Of a stretch of DNA of 64,000 bases, positions 19,933-30,362 are shown in pieces; position 1 is the first letter of the stretch, and each line of letters opens with the position of its first letter. This DNA is from an uncultured Bacteroidia bacterium (GTDB taxonomy: Bacteria > Bacteroidota > Bacteroidia > Bacteroidales > Prolixibacteraceae). The notes under the pieces are model-generated. The model was given only the letters and a program-made list of their open reading frames with translations. It did not search any database and was not told where the DNA came from. The position numbers were made by a program, and so were the translations under genes. The stretch lies in NCBI GenBank assembly GCA_903905505.1, contig CAIVGL010000004.1, positions 1 through 64,000 on the forward strand, written 5' to 3'.

Positions 19933-21201
19933 TTATAGATCAAAACCTAAATCGGTTCGGTAATACTTATTCTTATACTTTATCTGGGCTGCATTTTTAT
20001 ACGACAGTGCAAGAGCTTCATCCATGTTTTTTCCTTTTGAACTAACCGCAATTACGCGACCACCATTGGTCACTACCGCGTCTCCTGAGAATTTAGTTCC
20101 GGAATGGAATAAGATACTTCCATCGATGCTCTCAAAATTTGTGATCTCATCACCCTTTTCATAATCGCCCGGATAGCCGCCAGCCACCAGCATAACAGTT
20201 GCCGCGCTTGACGAGTCGATCTCCAACGTGCGGCTAGCCAAGTTCCCTTGTCCGACACCTTCAAATAGGTCAACAAGGTCGGAGTTAATTCGAAGGATTA
20301 CGGCTTCCGTCTCCGGATCACCCATTCGAACATTGTATTCAATTACAATAGGCTCATTATTAACACGTATCAATCCAAAGAATATAAATCCTTTATAATC
20401 GATCCCATCTTTCTGCAATCCGTTGACGGTTGGAATGATTATTCGCTCCTCCACCTTTTTCATAAATTCAGCATCGGCAAACGGAACTGGAGAGATGGCA
20501 CCCATTCCTCCAGTGTTTAGACCGGTATCGCCCTCTCCTATTCGCTTGTAATCTTTTGCAACTGGCAAGATCTTGTAGTCGGCGCCATCTGTCAATGCAA
20601 AAACGGAACATTCGATCCCTGCAAGAAACTCTTCAATAACAACAGTCTCACTGGCCTGGCCAAACATCCCACCAAGCATTTCTCGAATCGATTGTTCCGC
20701 TTCGTTCAGATCAGTGATAATCAACACACCCTTACCGGCAGCTAAACCATCGGCTTTTAAAACATAGGGAGCTGTTAAAGAGCGTAAAAATTGAATTCCC
20801 TCCTCTAGATTCGCTTTGTTAACAGACAAATAGGCTGCAGTAGGAACCGAATGACGAAGCATAAACTGTTTTGCAAAATCTTTGCTCCCTTCAAGACGAG
20901 CTCCCTCACTTTTCGGACCAATAACAAAAACATCTTTAAGCTTCTCATCAGTGGCAAAGAAATCATGAATCCCTTCAACAAGCGGAACTTCAGGTCCAAC
21001 CACAACCATTTTAATTTGATGCTCCAAAACAAGATTACGCATCGCCTGAAAATCAGTAACCGAGATTGGCACATTCGTTCCAAATTCAGCCGTTCCAGCA
21101 TTTCCTGGAGCTATAAACAATCGATTTGTTCTCGAGCTTTGACTAATCTTCCAAGCAAATGCATGCTCCCGACCACCCGAGCCAACAATAAGTATATTCA
21201 T
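19933..21201 (-). CDS. purD: Phosphoribosylamine-glycine ligase
   Basis: [57 protein letters not shown]. Confidence 0.98.
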   Translation of the reverse strand: MNILIVGSGGREHAFAWKISQSSRTNRLFIAPGNAGTAEFGTNVPISVTDFQAMRNLVLEHQIKMVVVGPEVPLVEGIHDFFATDEKLKDVFVIGPKSEGARLEGSKDFAKQFMLRHSVPTAAYLSVNKANLEEGIQFLRSLTAPYVLKADGLAAGKGVLIITDLNEAEQSIREMLGGMFGQASETVVIEEFLAGIECSVFALTDGADYKILPVAKDYKRIGEGDTGLNTGGMGAISPVPFADAEFMKKVEERIIIPTVNGLQKDGIDYKGFIFFGLIRVNNEPIVIEYNVRMGDPETEAVILRINSDLVDLFEGVGQGNLASRTLEIDSSSAATVMLVAGGYPGDYEKGDEITNFESIDGSILFHSGTKFSGDAVVTNGGRVIAVSSKGKNMDEALALSYKNAAQIKYKNKYYRTDLGFDL

Positions 21202-21387
21202 TGTAAAAAATTGAAATCAGATTCAGAATCTTAACTAACTGAAATCAGCCATTTTAAGCTTTAAAAAAAGAGAAAAACGCCTAACTATTTAATACTGCAA
21301 AATAAACAAAATTTTAGGCGATATTTCATTTTTAATACGGAATGTATATCTTCACACCATAACCATAATGAAATAACACGAAAGCGA

Positions 21388-22272
21388 ATGGACTCAAACT
21401 TAACAAGACGTAACTTTCTTCAAAAAAGCGTTGCAGCAGGAGCTGGAATGGTGGCTCTAAACCCAATGTCAGCATGGGCAAAACCCAAGCACCAGGAGAT
21501 GAAACTAGGCTTAGTAACCTACCAATGGGCCAAAGACTGGAACCTTAAGACTCTAATCGCGAATTGCGAAAAGACTGGCGTATTAGGTGTAGAGCTTCGC
21601 ACAGAGCATGCCCATAAAGTTGAGATTAATCTGAATGCAGATCAAAGAAGAGAAGTCAAAAAGATGTTTCACGACAGTCCAGTCACCTGCTTAGGGTATG
21701 GTTCGAATTTTGAATACCACCATCCAGATCCTATTAAGCTCAGGTGGAATATCGATCAAACAAAAGAGTACATAAAGCTTTGCAAAGATATTGGAGCCTC
21801 TGGAATCAAGGTTAAACCTAACGGAATTCCTGATGGTATCGCGAAAGAAAAAACCTTTGCTCAAATAGCCTCTTCGCTGAATGAAGTGGGCAAATACGCC
21901 CAAGATTTTGGGCTAACTATCCGCGTTGAAGTGCATGGGAATAAATCGCAAGAACTACCGAACATGAAAGCGATTTTCGATCAGGTCAGCGAGAAGAATG
22001 TAAAGATGTGTTGGAATTGCAACGACCAGGATTTACTTGAGCCCGGATTAGAAGCGAACTTTAATAGCGTGAAGAGATGGTTTGGAGATACCGTACACGT
22101 GCGCGAATTAAATATTGGAGACTACCCTTATGCCCAACTGTTCAAACTCTTTCATCAGATGCATTATGGAGGATGGATTCTGATGGAGGCCCGAACCAAT
22201 CCACTTGATAAAGTGGCTGCACTAAAAGAACAACTCGAGGTTTTCAATCAATTAGTTGCACAATCAAAATAG
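21388..22272 (+). CDS. Tat-secreted sugar phosphate isomerase/epimerase
   Basis: TRRNFLQKS Tat-like motif; TIM-barrel epimerase pattern (GASGIKVKPNG, EVHGNKSQELPNMKAIFDQV). Confidence 0.75.
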   Translation: MDSNLTRRNFLQKSVAAGAGMVALNPMSAWAKPKHQEMKLGLVTYQWAKDWNLKTLIANCEKTGVLGVELRTEHAHKVEINLNADQRREVKKMFHDSPVTCLGYGSNFEYHHPDPIKLRWNIDQTKEYIKLCKDIGASGIKVKPNGIPDGIAKEKTFAQIASSLNEVGKYAQDFGLTIRVEVHGNKSQELPNMKAIFDQVSEKNVKMCWNCNDQDLLEPGLEANFNSVKRWFGDTVHVRELNIGDYPYAQLFKLFHQMHYGGWILMEARTNPLDKVAALKEQLEVFNQLVAQSK

Positions 22273-23038
22273 CACATTCTATATTTTGAAATTCTTAAAA
22301 CCAAGTCAAGTAATTGACCTAGAAGATATTGGCGAAGTATTGATTACCCGAAATCGACGATCATTGAGCTTTCGAATATCCATTAAACCAGACGGTAATG
22401 TGCGACTTACAATTCCGTGGATGGCTTCTTTTAGAAGCGGAGAGAACTTCTTAAAACAGCAGATTCAATGGATTACAGACACTAAAGCACGGCTAAGCCA
22501 AAAGCCCAAAGTCATTAGATTGATTCAGGAAGGACACCAGTTTACAACTCCGAACTATACCTATTTAGTGCGCTCCTCGGCAGTATTAAAGCCACGGATA
22601 CGGTATGTTAGAAAAGAAGACACTTTCTATTTTGAATTCCCAAATACACAGAAAATAGAATCCTCAGAGGTACAATTAAGCCTTAAGACATTAATTGAAA
22701 AAATGCTTCGCGTTGATGCGAAAAAATATCTCCCTATTCGAATCGCAGAGTTAGCCTTAGAATACGGCTATAGCTACAATAAAATAGCCATTAAAAATAA
22801 TATATCAAACTGGGGAAGTTGCTCTACGCGACAAAACATTAATCTGAATCTTCACCTGATGCGCTTAAATAGCCGGCTGATTGATTATGTAATTGTCCAC
22901 GAACTTGTGCACACGGTGATTAAAAACCATGGGGCTCAATTTAAAGCAACTATGCAAAATTACTTCCCAGACATCAAGGAGCTAGATGCTATATTGAAAA
23001 AAACCGGAACAGGAATAGGTTCAATTTCTAAAATGTAA
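22256..23038 (+). CDS. YgjP/SprT-like zinc metallopeptidase (DUF45 family)
   Basis: VIVHELVHTVIKNHG (HExxH) and NWGSCSTRQNINLNLHLMRL typical of YgjP-like proteins. Start uncertain. Confidence 0.85.
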   Translation: MHNQNSTFYILKFLKPSQVIDLEDIGEVLITRNRRSLSFRISIKPDGNVRLTIPWMASFRSGENFLKQQIQWITDTKARLSQKPKVIRLIQEGHQFTTPNYTYLVRSSAVLKPRIRYVRKEDTFYFEFPNTQKIESSEVQLSLKTLIEKMLRVDAKKYLPIRIAELALEYGYSYNKIAIKNNISNWGSCSTRQNINLNLHLMRLNSRLIDYVIVHELVHTVIKNHGAQFKATMQNYFPDIKELDAILKKTGTGIGSISKM

Positions 23039-24070
23039 CAGTCCAGCATGATCAGCCAGAACAGTCAACCCATAAGAGAGTGAAAAGGCAAAAATTGGGG
23101 CAATAAACCAGATTAACCAAAGACGTTTCACCACTTTATTGGAGAACGTCTCTTTCCACCCCTTTTTAGAAACACTTAAAGCTAGAATTGCAAAAGTATT
23201 TAATTGAACCAAAGAGGTTGGAATTCCCCGGCTAACAGAAGCAGCAAGAAGCAATGTGGCCGTGATTACTGAGATTATCGAAGCCTCAACTTTCCCAATT
23301 TCAGTTATTTCAGTACCCGTTTTGACAATTAATTTTCTTCCAAAAATAGAACTCCCAATACCAAATGATGGAGCAATGATCAAAGTCGAAAGGATCATAA
23401 TCAGAATAAAATTATTACTCGTAGGGTTAATATGAAGTTCGTTGGTAATCATAGACGCAATCGGTCCAGAGGCATTTGCCACATTATTTGATCCAATAGA
23501 AAAGGCAACATAACAACTGGTAATGATTACCACCCACCGAAAAAACGATTGTCGTTTAAACGTTTGAAAATATCCTGGATGCTTCTCGTCAAAGCGCTTA
23601 ATCGATACATTTGCAATGAGATACATGACCCCAAATGATACAATAGGAAGGAAGATCCAAGCCGGAATAATCTCTGTAAATAGCTTCGTGGAATTCAGTT
23701 GACCTAAATAATGTGCAGGAGCTGCTAAAGCCAATACGGTAGATTGTGATGTTGACTGAGGAACTCCAAGTAGATTGGCAAATAAGAGGGATAACCCGAC
23801 AGAAAATAAGATGATCGTCGTTAAAACATAATTCAAACTCTCAGCAGGTATTATCCCCTTTCCTAGGGTTATTGCGGTATTCTTGCCAGCTAATAAAGCT
23901 CCAGCAAGGACACACAAGCCAAAGAGACCTGGAATTAAATCCCTTCGTAATATTCCTGATCCGTAAGCAGTTGCAAAAGCCGGAGAGGTTCCACTTCCTC
24001 CCATATTAATAGCCAAAAACATGGCCACTAAAAAAGGCAAAAGCAATCCATTAAGCATTGGAGAAATCAT
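23021..24070 (-). CDS. Inorganic phosphate transporter, PiT family
   Basis: GVPQSTSQSTVLALAAPA, GSNNVANASGPIASM signature of PiT transporters. Confidence 0.9.
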   Translation of the reverse strand: MISPMLNGLLLPFLVAMFLAINMGGSGTSPAFATAYGSGILRRDLIPGLFGLCVLAGALLAGKNTAITLGKGIIPAESLNYVLTTIILFSVGLSLLFANLLGVPQSTSQSTVLALAAPAHYLGQLNSTKLFTEIIPAWIFLPIVSFGVMYLIANVSIKRFDEKHPGYFQTFKRQSFFRWVVIITSCYVAFSIGSNNVANASGPIASMITNELHINPTSNNFILIMILSTLIIAPSFGIGSSIFGRKLIVKTGTEITEIGKVEASIISVITATLLLAASVSRGIPTSLVQLNTFAILALSVSKKGWKETFSNKVVKRLWLIWFIAPIFAFSLSYGLTVLADHAGLLHFRN

Positions 24071-24252
24071 AATTTTTCAAAATTATGTTGCGAAGTTATA
24101 CAATTATGATTAATGATCTTATAAATTTTTATATCCTTGAAAAATGATATACTTTGGTGCAGCAAAATGAAACACCGAAACAACAAAAGATTAGATTGTT
24201 TCATAATCTAAATCATTTCTCATTTAAATGAGAATAAAAAATAGAGCTTAAC

Positions 24253-25599
24253 ATGGTAGAGTGGGATAAATTAATTACCGATTGCAGACTTGGCCTCGAA
24301 GAGAGAAATTCTCCCAAAGATGACGACATTCGTTCTATCTTTCAGCGCGACTATGATCGAATCATCTTCTCTTCACCTTTCCGGCGTCTTCAAGATAAAA
24401 CACAAGTGTTTCCATTGCCTGGAAGCATCTTTGTACACAATAGACTTACCCATTCACTAGAGGTCGCTAGCGTAGGCCGATCGCTCGGAAACCTTGTCGC
24501 TGCGACATTAAAAAAATCTCAAAATTCAGGCTTAGATCCAAAGATTAGTGAGATTGGAGCCATCGTTTCAGCTGCTTGCTTAGCACATGATCTAGGAAAC
24601 CCACCCTTTGGACACTCGGGCGAATATGCCATTGCAGATTTCTTCAAAAGAGGAGGTGGATTAAAATATCAAAACGACTTAACACCTGAACAATGGAGCG
24701 ACTTCACTTGCTTCGAGGGGAATGCAAATGCTTTTCGAGTGCTAAGTCATCAATTTGAAGGGAAAAGAGAAGGTGGATTTGCACTAACCTATAGCACATT
24801 GGCCAGCGTTGTGAAGTATCCTTTTGAATCGGCTTTAGCAGGAGGGAAACCAAAGTTTGGATTCTTCCAAAGTGAGAAGGAACTCTTTAGTAAGATTGCA
24901 ACCAAGTTAAATATGGTAAAACTATCGGACCATCCACTGCACTATATGAGACATCCATTGGTATATCTCGTTGAAGCAGCTGATGATATCTGCTACCAGA
25001 TTATGGATATTGAAGACGCACATAAACTTAAGATCTTAACATACGCCGAGACAGAAGCGTTATTTATGAACTTCTTCCATCCAATCGATGATGCTGTAAT
25101 CCTAGATAACATTGCCAAAAACCTCACCTTGGTGGGCGATGCCAACGAGCGAATAGCCTATTTCAGAGCGATGGTTATCGGTAAATTGACCCGAGAATGC
25201 GCTATTCTGTTTAATGAAAAGCTAAAAGACTACAACCAAATAGAACGTATTATACCGCTATTCGACTTACTCCCAGAGCCTTCAAAAAGTGCCATGGAAA
25301 AAGTAAGAGCCATTTCATTGGTTCAGATCTACAACGACAAAGCTGTAGTAGAGATTGAGATTGCAGGGTATAAAATACTAGGCACGTTACTTGAAGCCTT
25401 TATTACCGCAAGCGTTGAACCAGAAAGTTTCCTGTCAAAAAAACTGCTATCCTTAATCCCATCTCAGTATCAAAATAGAGATCAATCAATGTATGGCAAG
25501 ATTCAAACCGTCGTAGACTTTGTTGCAGGGATGACCGATCTTTATGCACTTAACCTCTATCGAAAGATCACTGGAATGGAGCTCCCTGGTATCGCATAA
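24253..25599 (+). CDS. dgt: dGTP triphosphohydrolase (dGTPase)
   Basis: RIIFSSPFRRLQDKTQVFPLP, NRLTHSLEVASVGRSLG, AHDLGNPPFGHSGE. Confidence 0.95.
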   Translation: MVEWDKLITDCRLGLEERNSPKDDDIRSIFQRDYDRIIFSSPFRRLQDKTQVFPLPGSIFVHNRLTHSLEVASVGRSLGNLVAATLKKSQNSGLDPKISEIGAIVSAACLAHDLGNPPFGHSGEYAIADFFKRGGGLKYQNDLTPEQWSDFTCFEGNANAFRVLSHQFEGKREGGFALTYSTLASVVKYPFESALAGGKPKFGFFQSEKELFSKIATKLNMVKLSDHPLHYMRHPLVYLVEAADDICYQIMDIEDAHKLKILTYAETEALFMNFFHPIDDAVILDNIAKNLTLVGDANERIAYFRAMVIGKLTRECAILFNEKLKDYNQIERIIPLFDLLPEPSKSAMEKVRAISLVQIYNDKAVVEIEIAGYKILGTLLEAFITASVEPESFLSKKLLSLIPSQYQNRDQSMYGKIQTVVDFVAGMTDLYALNLYRKITGMELPGIA

Positions 25600-25609
25600 A
25601 AAGACAAAA

Positions 25610-26398
25610 ATGAGAAGCATACTCTTAATCGTTTTAATCTACTTGAGTTGTTTTTGTAATTCAACGCAGGGACAGAAAAGGGACATCCCAGGACCTAAAA
25701 TTTTCCAATATTCAACTCTTAGTGCCTTACTAGAGGGTGTTTACGATGGTAATCTGACCATTGGAGAACTAAGAAAACATGGAGATTTTGGCATGGGCAC
25801 TTTTAACGCCCTAAATGGAGAAATGATACTGCTTGATGGGAAATGCTATCAAGCAACTTCAGACGGAAAAATTCTTACCGTTAAAGATAGTACGCATACT
25901 CCATTTGCTGTCGCTCTCAACTTTTCACCTGATACAATTATCAAGTTAAACCGTCGACTCTCCATGATAGAACTCGACAAATATCTTGACCGATTAATCA
26001 CTAAGCCAAATCTGATATCGGCCTATCGCATAAGGGGGAGCTTCGACTCTATTTCAATCCGCAGTGTGCCGAAGCAGGAAAAGCCCTATAAACGGCTAAT
26101 TGAGGCGTATAAAAAACAAGGGGTTTTTAACTTCACTAAATTGGAAGGTACACTGTTAGGATTTAAATTCCCTTCGTATTTAAAGGAAGTAAACCTAGAC
26201 AATTACCATTTTCACTTTCTTTCGAACGATAAAACTAAAGGAGGACATATTCTAAACTATACCATTTCAATTGGCGAGATTGAGATTAAAACGGTCCAAA
26301 ACTATGAACTTCAGCTTCCTGACAATGCTGAGTTTAATGGGACAAAATTAGAGAACAAAAAGAAGGAGCTCCAACTTATTGAAGGGTCACGGAAATAG
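25610..26398 (+). CDS. budA: Alpha-acetolactate decarboxylase with N-terminal export signal
   Basis: GDFGMGTFNALNGEMILLDGKCYQ and YHFHFLSNDKTKGGHIL (three-His zinc site); start set at ATG 25610 giving MRSILLIVLIYLSCFCNS signal. Confidence 0.85.
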   Translation: MRSILLIVLIYLSCFCNSTQGQKRDIPGPKIFQYSTLSALLEGVYDGNLTIGELRKHGDFGMGTFNALNGEMILLDGKCYQATSDGKILTVKDSTHTPFAVALNFSPDTIIKLNRRLSMIELDKYLDRLITKPNLISAYRIRGSFDSISIRSVPKQEKPYKRLIEAYKKQGVFNFTKLEGTLLGFKFPSYLKEVNLDNYHFHFLSNDKTKGGHILNYTISIGEIEIKTVQNYELQLPDNAEFNGTKLENKKKELQLIEGSRK

Positions 26399-26558
26399 CA
26401 AACTCAATTAGTGACTCTTATTTTTCCCAGTTTATCTTCAGATCAGCTTTCGGTTAACGCTCCATGGAAATAAAGAACGCTACCGCGACACTTACAAAGT
26501 GAGTTTTAAGTTTGTTCAGTATCTAATTTGCTGTGCGAATTAGGATCTAAATCGGCGA

Positions 26559-28355
26559 CTAAATTTCGTCTGGAGAAAAAAAACGACTAAGAAGCTCGGT
26601 ATCATTAAGCTCCTTCAGCAAGGATTCAATGGTATGCCTAGGAACATCAAAAATATCTAAGACAAGAAGCCCATCGATGCAATCGTTGAACTTAGGATCG
26701 ACATTAAAAGCGATGATCTTTGCATTTAAACCCAGATATTTTTTTAACAGAACGGGTAATCCACTGTTATACTGATCGATATCCCCAATAAATTTATCGA
26801 GCGTATGAAGGTCTGGAGTCATGGTCTCCAAAGCAGTATTGAGATGTGGATCGTCGGTTGTGACTTTAAATTTATTACGTGGCTTCACTAATGAAGCCCG
26901 CTTGTAATCAAAGAAATTAGCCATTATATACCTTATAATCAACTCTTTAGAAATACCGGAATAGGTATTACTAATACTTACTGGTCCAATTAAATAACGG
27001 TATTCAGGATTTTTAAGTAAGAAATATAAGATCCCTTTCCAAAGCAGGAATAGCGGTAATGGCTTTCGTTGATATTCTTTTATGATAAAAGAGCGTCCTA
27101 GTTCAAGTGATTGGTCTAAGGTTTGGTCAAAACCACTCTTCATCTTAAAGAGGCTCTGAATATAAAACCCTTTGGAACCAAACTGAGCATTTATCTCGCG
27201 TCCTTTTCCTATTCGATAACCACCAACAATTTGTTGCTCTTCATTATCCCAGATAATCAGTTGATCGTAATACAAATCAAATTCATCGATATCTGTCGAT
27301 TGATTAGTCCCCTCGCCAACTTCACGAAACGTGATCTCACGCAGACGACCTAGCTCATTCATAATTGAAGGGATATTCTTAGATGGGGCGCAAAAAACAG
27401 TATAGTTTTTGATGGTAAAAAGAAGATGATCGATTCGTAATTGCTCTATTTCACGGCAGATATCAACCTTAGGTGTCTCCTCAACAATTGGCTGAGGGAC
27501 TGGATGTCCTTTTAATGAATAATTAAAGAAGTGCTTGATATCCATTTCCGAATCCAAGCAGTAGGTTTTTGACCGCAAATAACGGCCAAGTTGATGAATG
27601 TCCGTAAATCGATTTTGATCCTTTACCGAGATTGGGTTTCCAATTCTAACTTTTATCGTCTTTCCTTGCTTGTTCATCACCTCTGAGGCAAGTTTTGCCG
27701 TTCGCAAAGCAGGATGAATCCGGCCTAGGAGATGAAAGAGTTTACTATTACTACCATGAAAGTAGATCGGAACAACAGGAACATTTGCCTTTTTAATAAA
27801 TCTTAAAGCAGAGTTTAGCCATTCACGATCGGTAATAACAGAGGAAGCGTAAGTGGTAGAGACCTCCCCTGCAGGGAAGAAGCTAAGCACACCTCCGTTG
27901 TGAAGATGATCTATGGCTGTTTTTAGTCCTCCAACGCTTGAAGCAGCATTTGGAATATTTTCAAAAGGATTAACGGCTAAAAAATAATCGGCAATAGGCT
28001 CAACCTTCTTCAGCAAGAAGTTGGCAATAACCTTATGGTCGGGGCGGACCATTGACAACAATTTAATCAGGAGAATTCCATCAATTCCACCATATGGATG
28101 ATTTGAAACGGTTATAAATGGGCCATCCAGGGGAAGTTTTTTTAAATCATTTTCATCCAAATCCAATGATATATCGAGATATTCCAAGATTCCATCAATT
28201 GAATCAATTCCCTTTTTATCACTAATATTATCGTATAAATCATTAATCTGGTTAAACTGCAGCAAACGCATCAGCAACTTGGCAAAATATTCGCCGCCCA
28301 GGTAATGCATCAACGGATTGATCTTCAATAGATCTTGTGGCTTAACAAGCTTCAT
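26559..28355 (-). CDS. Bifunctional acyltransferase: N-terminal lysophospholipid acyltransferase fused to C-terminal OlsB/hemolysin-type GNAT N-acyltransferase (OlsF/GlsF-like)
   Basis: N-terminal VSNHPYGGIDGILL...FPAGEVST (PlsC-type); C-terminal GGYRIGKG...LELGRSFI...LLWKGILYFL..RYLIGPVSIS (OlsB-type). Confidence 0.85.
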   Translation of the reverse strand: MKLVKPQDLLKINPLMHYLGGEYFAKLLMRLLQFNQINDLYDNISDKKGIDSIDGILEYLDISLDLDENDLKKLPLDGPFITVSNHPYGGIDGILLIKLLSMVRPDHKVIANFLLKKVEPIADYFLAVNPFENIPNAASSVGGLKTAIDHLHNGGVLSFFPAGEVSTTYASSVITDREWLNSALRFIKKANVPVVPIYFHGSNSKLFHLLGRIHPALRTAKLASEVMNKQGKTIKVRIGNPISVKDQNRFTDIHQLGRYLRSKTYCLDSEMDIKHFFNYSLKGHPVPQPIVEETPKVDICREIEQLRIDHLLFTIKNYTVFCAPSKNIPSIMNELGRLREITFREVGEGTNQSTDIDEFDLYYDQLIIWDNEEQQIVGGYRIGKGREINAQFGSKGFYIQSLFKMKSGFDQTLDQSLELGRSFIIKEYQRKPLPLFLLWKGILYFLLKNPEYRYLIGPVSISNTYSGISKELIIRYIMANFFDYKRASLVKPRNKFKVTTDDPHLNTALETMTPDLHTLDKFIGDIDQYNSGLPVLLKKYLGLNAKIIAFNVDPKFNDCIDGLLVLDIFDVPRHTIESLLKELNDTELLSRFFSPDEI

Positions 28356-28495
28356 TAAATTTTGGATAAGGTAAAGTTCAAAAATAGAAAATTGAGATCA
28401 ATAATTGGTATTTTTTTTCGTTTGAAACGACGACTATTGAACACTTAGCTAAGTAATTTGTTAACTTTAGATTACAGAAGCCTAAATAATTGATG

Positions 28496-28503
28496 TATTT
28501 TTG
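28496..28503 (+). promoter_or_regulatory. Putative -7 element immediately before ygiQ start
   Basis: TATTTTTG matches TAnnTTTG, 6 nt before ATG at 28510. Confidence 0.4.
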
Positions 28504-28509
28504 CAGATT

Positions 28510-30354
28510 ATGATACAGACGGAGAGAAAATCGATAAGCAGGTGGCTTCCTACCACAACAAAAGAAATTGAAGCATTAGGTTGGGATCAGCCTGATGTAA
28601 TCCTTTTTTCGGGTGATGCCTATGTCGATCACCCATCCTTTGGCGCAGCCGTTATAGGTCGAATTTTAGAGCGCGAAGGGCTCCGAGTTGCTATTGTTCC
28701 GCAACCTAACTGGCAAGATGATTTACGCGACTTCAAGAAACTTGGCAAACCTCGTTTATTCTTCGCCATTACAGCTGGGTGCATGGACTCTATGGTCAAT
28801 CATTATACAGCCAATAAACGGAGGAGATCGAACGATGCGTATACACCGGATGGCCGCGCAGGTGCTCGTCCTGACTATGCCACTGTTGTTTATTCAACCA
28901 TACTCAAGAAAATATATCCAGATATCCCAGTCGTCATTGGTGGCATTGAAGCATCATTACGACGTGTCACGCATTACGATTACTGGTCCGACCAACTTAA
29001 ACCCTCGATATTAGTTGACACCAAAGCCGATCTGCTTATTTATGGGATGGGTGAGAAATCGATTGTCGACTTTGTGAAAAAAGTCAAAGAAGGCACCCCG
29101 TTCAACGAGATTACCGATGTCCCTCAAACTGCTTTTATTATTGACAAGTCAGCCCCCTACACGACAAATAAAGAGTGGGAAGAGTTAGAGTTAAACTCTC
29201 ATGAAGCGTGCTTAAAAGAGAAGATTAACTACGCTAAAAATTTTAAACATATCGAGGAAGAGTCGAATAAAATGGCTTCCCGTAAGCTTGTACAAAGCTA
29301 CAAAGACAAACAAATCATTATCAACCCATCATATCCTCTGCTAACTACAGATGAGTTAGATAGTTATTATACTCTTCCATTTACTCGACTTCCACATCCC
29401 CGTTATAACAACAAAGGAACGATCCCTGCTTATGAGATGATTCGTCATTCGGTGAACACGCATCGTGGTTGTTTTGGTGGTTGTACGTTTTGTACAATTT
29501 CAGCTCATCAGGGTAAATTTATTGCCTCCAGATCTGAAGAATCGGTCTTGCAAGAGGTTAAAGAGGTCACGCAAATGGCCGATTTCAAAGGCTATATTTC
29601 TGATATCGGAGGACCATCGGCGAATATGTATAAGATGGAAGGGAAGCATCTAGAGATGTGCCAAGCATGCCGTCGACCGTCATGTATCTTCCCTGATGTA
29701 TGCAGCAATTTAGATACCGATCATCGTGGCATGACCTCGCTCTACCGAAGAGTATCGGCAGTCCCTGGGGTTAAAAAAGCTTTTGTCAGCAGTGGTATCC
29801 GTTACGACATCATCTTTCATAAGACGAAAGACGAGAAAGTGAACAAGGGAAATGAAGAGTACCTCGAAAATGTTATTGTGAATCATGTTCCCGGTCGATT
29901 AAAAGTTGCACCCGAGCATACGGCTGACAAGATTCTTGACATCATGCGCAAGCCCTCTTTTAGTATCTTCTTTAAACTAAAAAAATTCTTTGATAAGGTA
30001 AATGCCGCAAATGGACTTAGACAGCAGCTAATCCCTTACTTTATCTCAAGTCATCCAGGAAGTACGAATGCCGAAATGGCTGAGCTGGCTGCTGAGACCA
30101 AAGGTTTAGACTTCAAGCTAGAGCAAGTACAGGACTTCACTCCTACCCCAATGACATTAGCAACTGTGATCTACTATTCGGGCTATCATCCATATACGTT
30201 AGAGAAAATAAGCACAGCTAGGGATGCCAATAAAAAGCTGACCCAACGGAAATTCTTCTTCTGGTATAAACCAGAAAATAGAAGAGAGCTGATTGGAGAG
30301 TTGCGTAAGATGAACCGTCCTGATCTTGAACAGAAATTGTTTGGAAATAAATAG
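28510..30354 (+). CDS. ygiQ: YgiQ family radical SAM protein
   Basis: CFGGCTFCTI radical SAM CxxxCxxC; PDVILFSGDAYVDHPSFGAAVIGR typical N-terminus. Start set to internal ATG. Confidence 0.93.
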   Translation: MIQTERKSISRWLPTTTKEIEALGWDQPDVILFSGDAYVDHPSFGAAVIGRILEREGLRVAIVPQPNWQDDLRDFKKLGKPRLFFAITAGCMDSMVNHYTANKRRRSNDAYTPDGRAGARPDYATVVYSTILKKIYPDIPVVIGGIEASLRRVTHYDYWSDQLKPSILVDTKADLLIYGMGEKSIVDFVKKVKEGTPFNEITDVPQTAFIIDKSAPYTTNKEWEELELNSHEACLKEKINYAKNFKHIEEESNKMASRKLVQSYKDKQIIINPSYPLLTTDELDSYYTLPFTRLPHPRYNNKGTIPAYEMIRHSVNTHRGCFGGCTFCTISAHQGKFIASRSEESVLQEVKEVTQMADFKGYISDIGGPSANMYKMEGKHLEMCQACRRPSCIFPDVCSNLDTDHRGMTSLYRRVSAVPGVKKAFVSSGIRYDIIFHKTKDEKVNKGNEEYLENVIVNHVPGRLKVAPEHTADKILDIMRKPSFSIFFKLKKFFDKVNAANGLRQQLIPYFISSHPGSTNAEMAELAAETKGLDFKLEQVQDFTPTPMTLATVIYYSGYHPYTLEKISTARDANKKLTQRKFFFWYKPENRRELIGELRKMNRPDLEQKLFGNK

Positions 30355-30362
30355 ATCTGACC

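Noticed and set aside
20851-21234. 127-aa plus-strand ORF overlapping purD
   Set aside because: Antisense to a conserved gene; no family signature.
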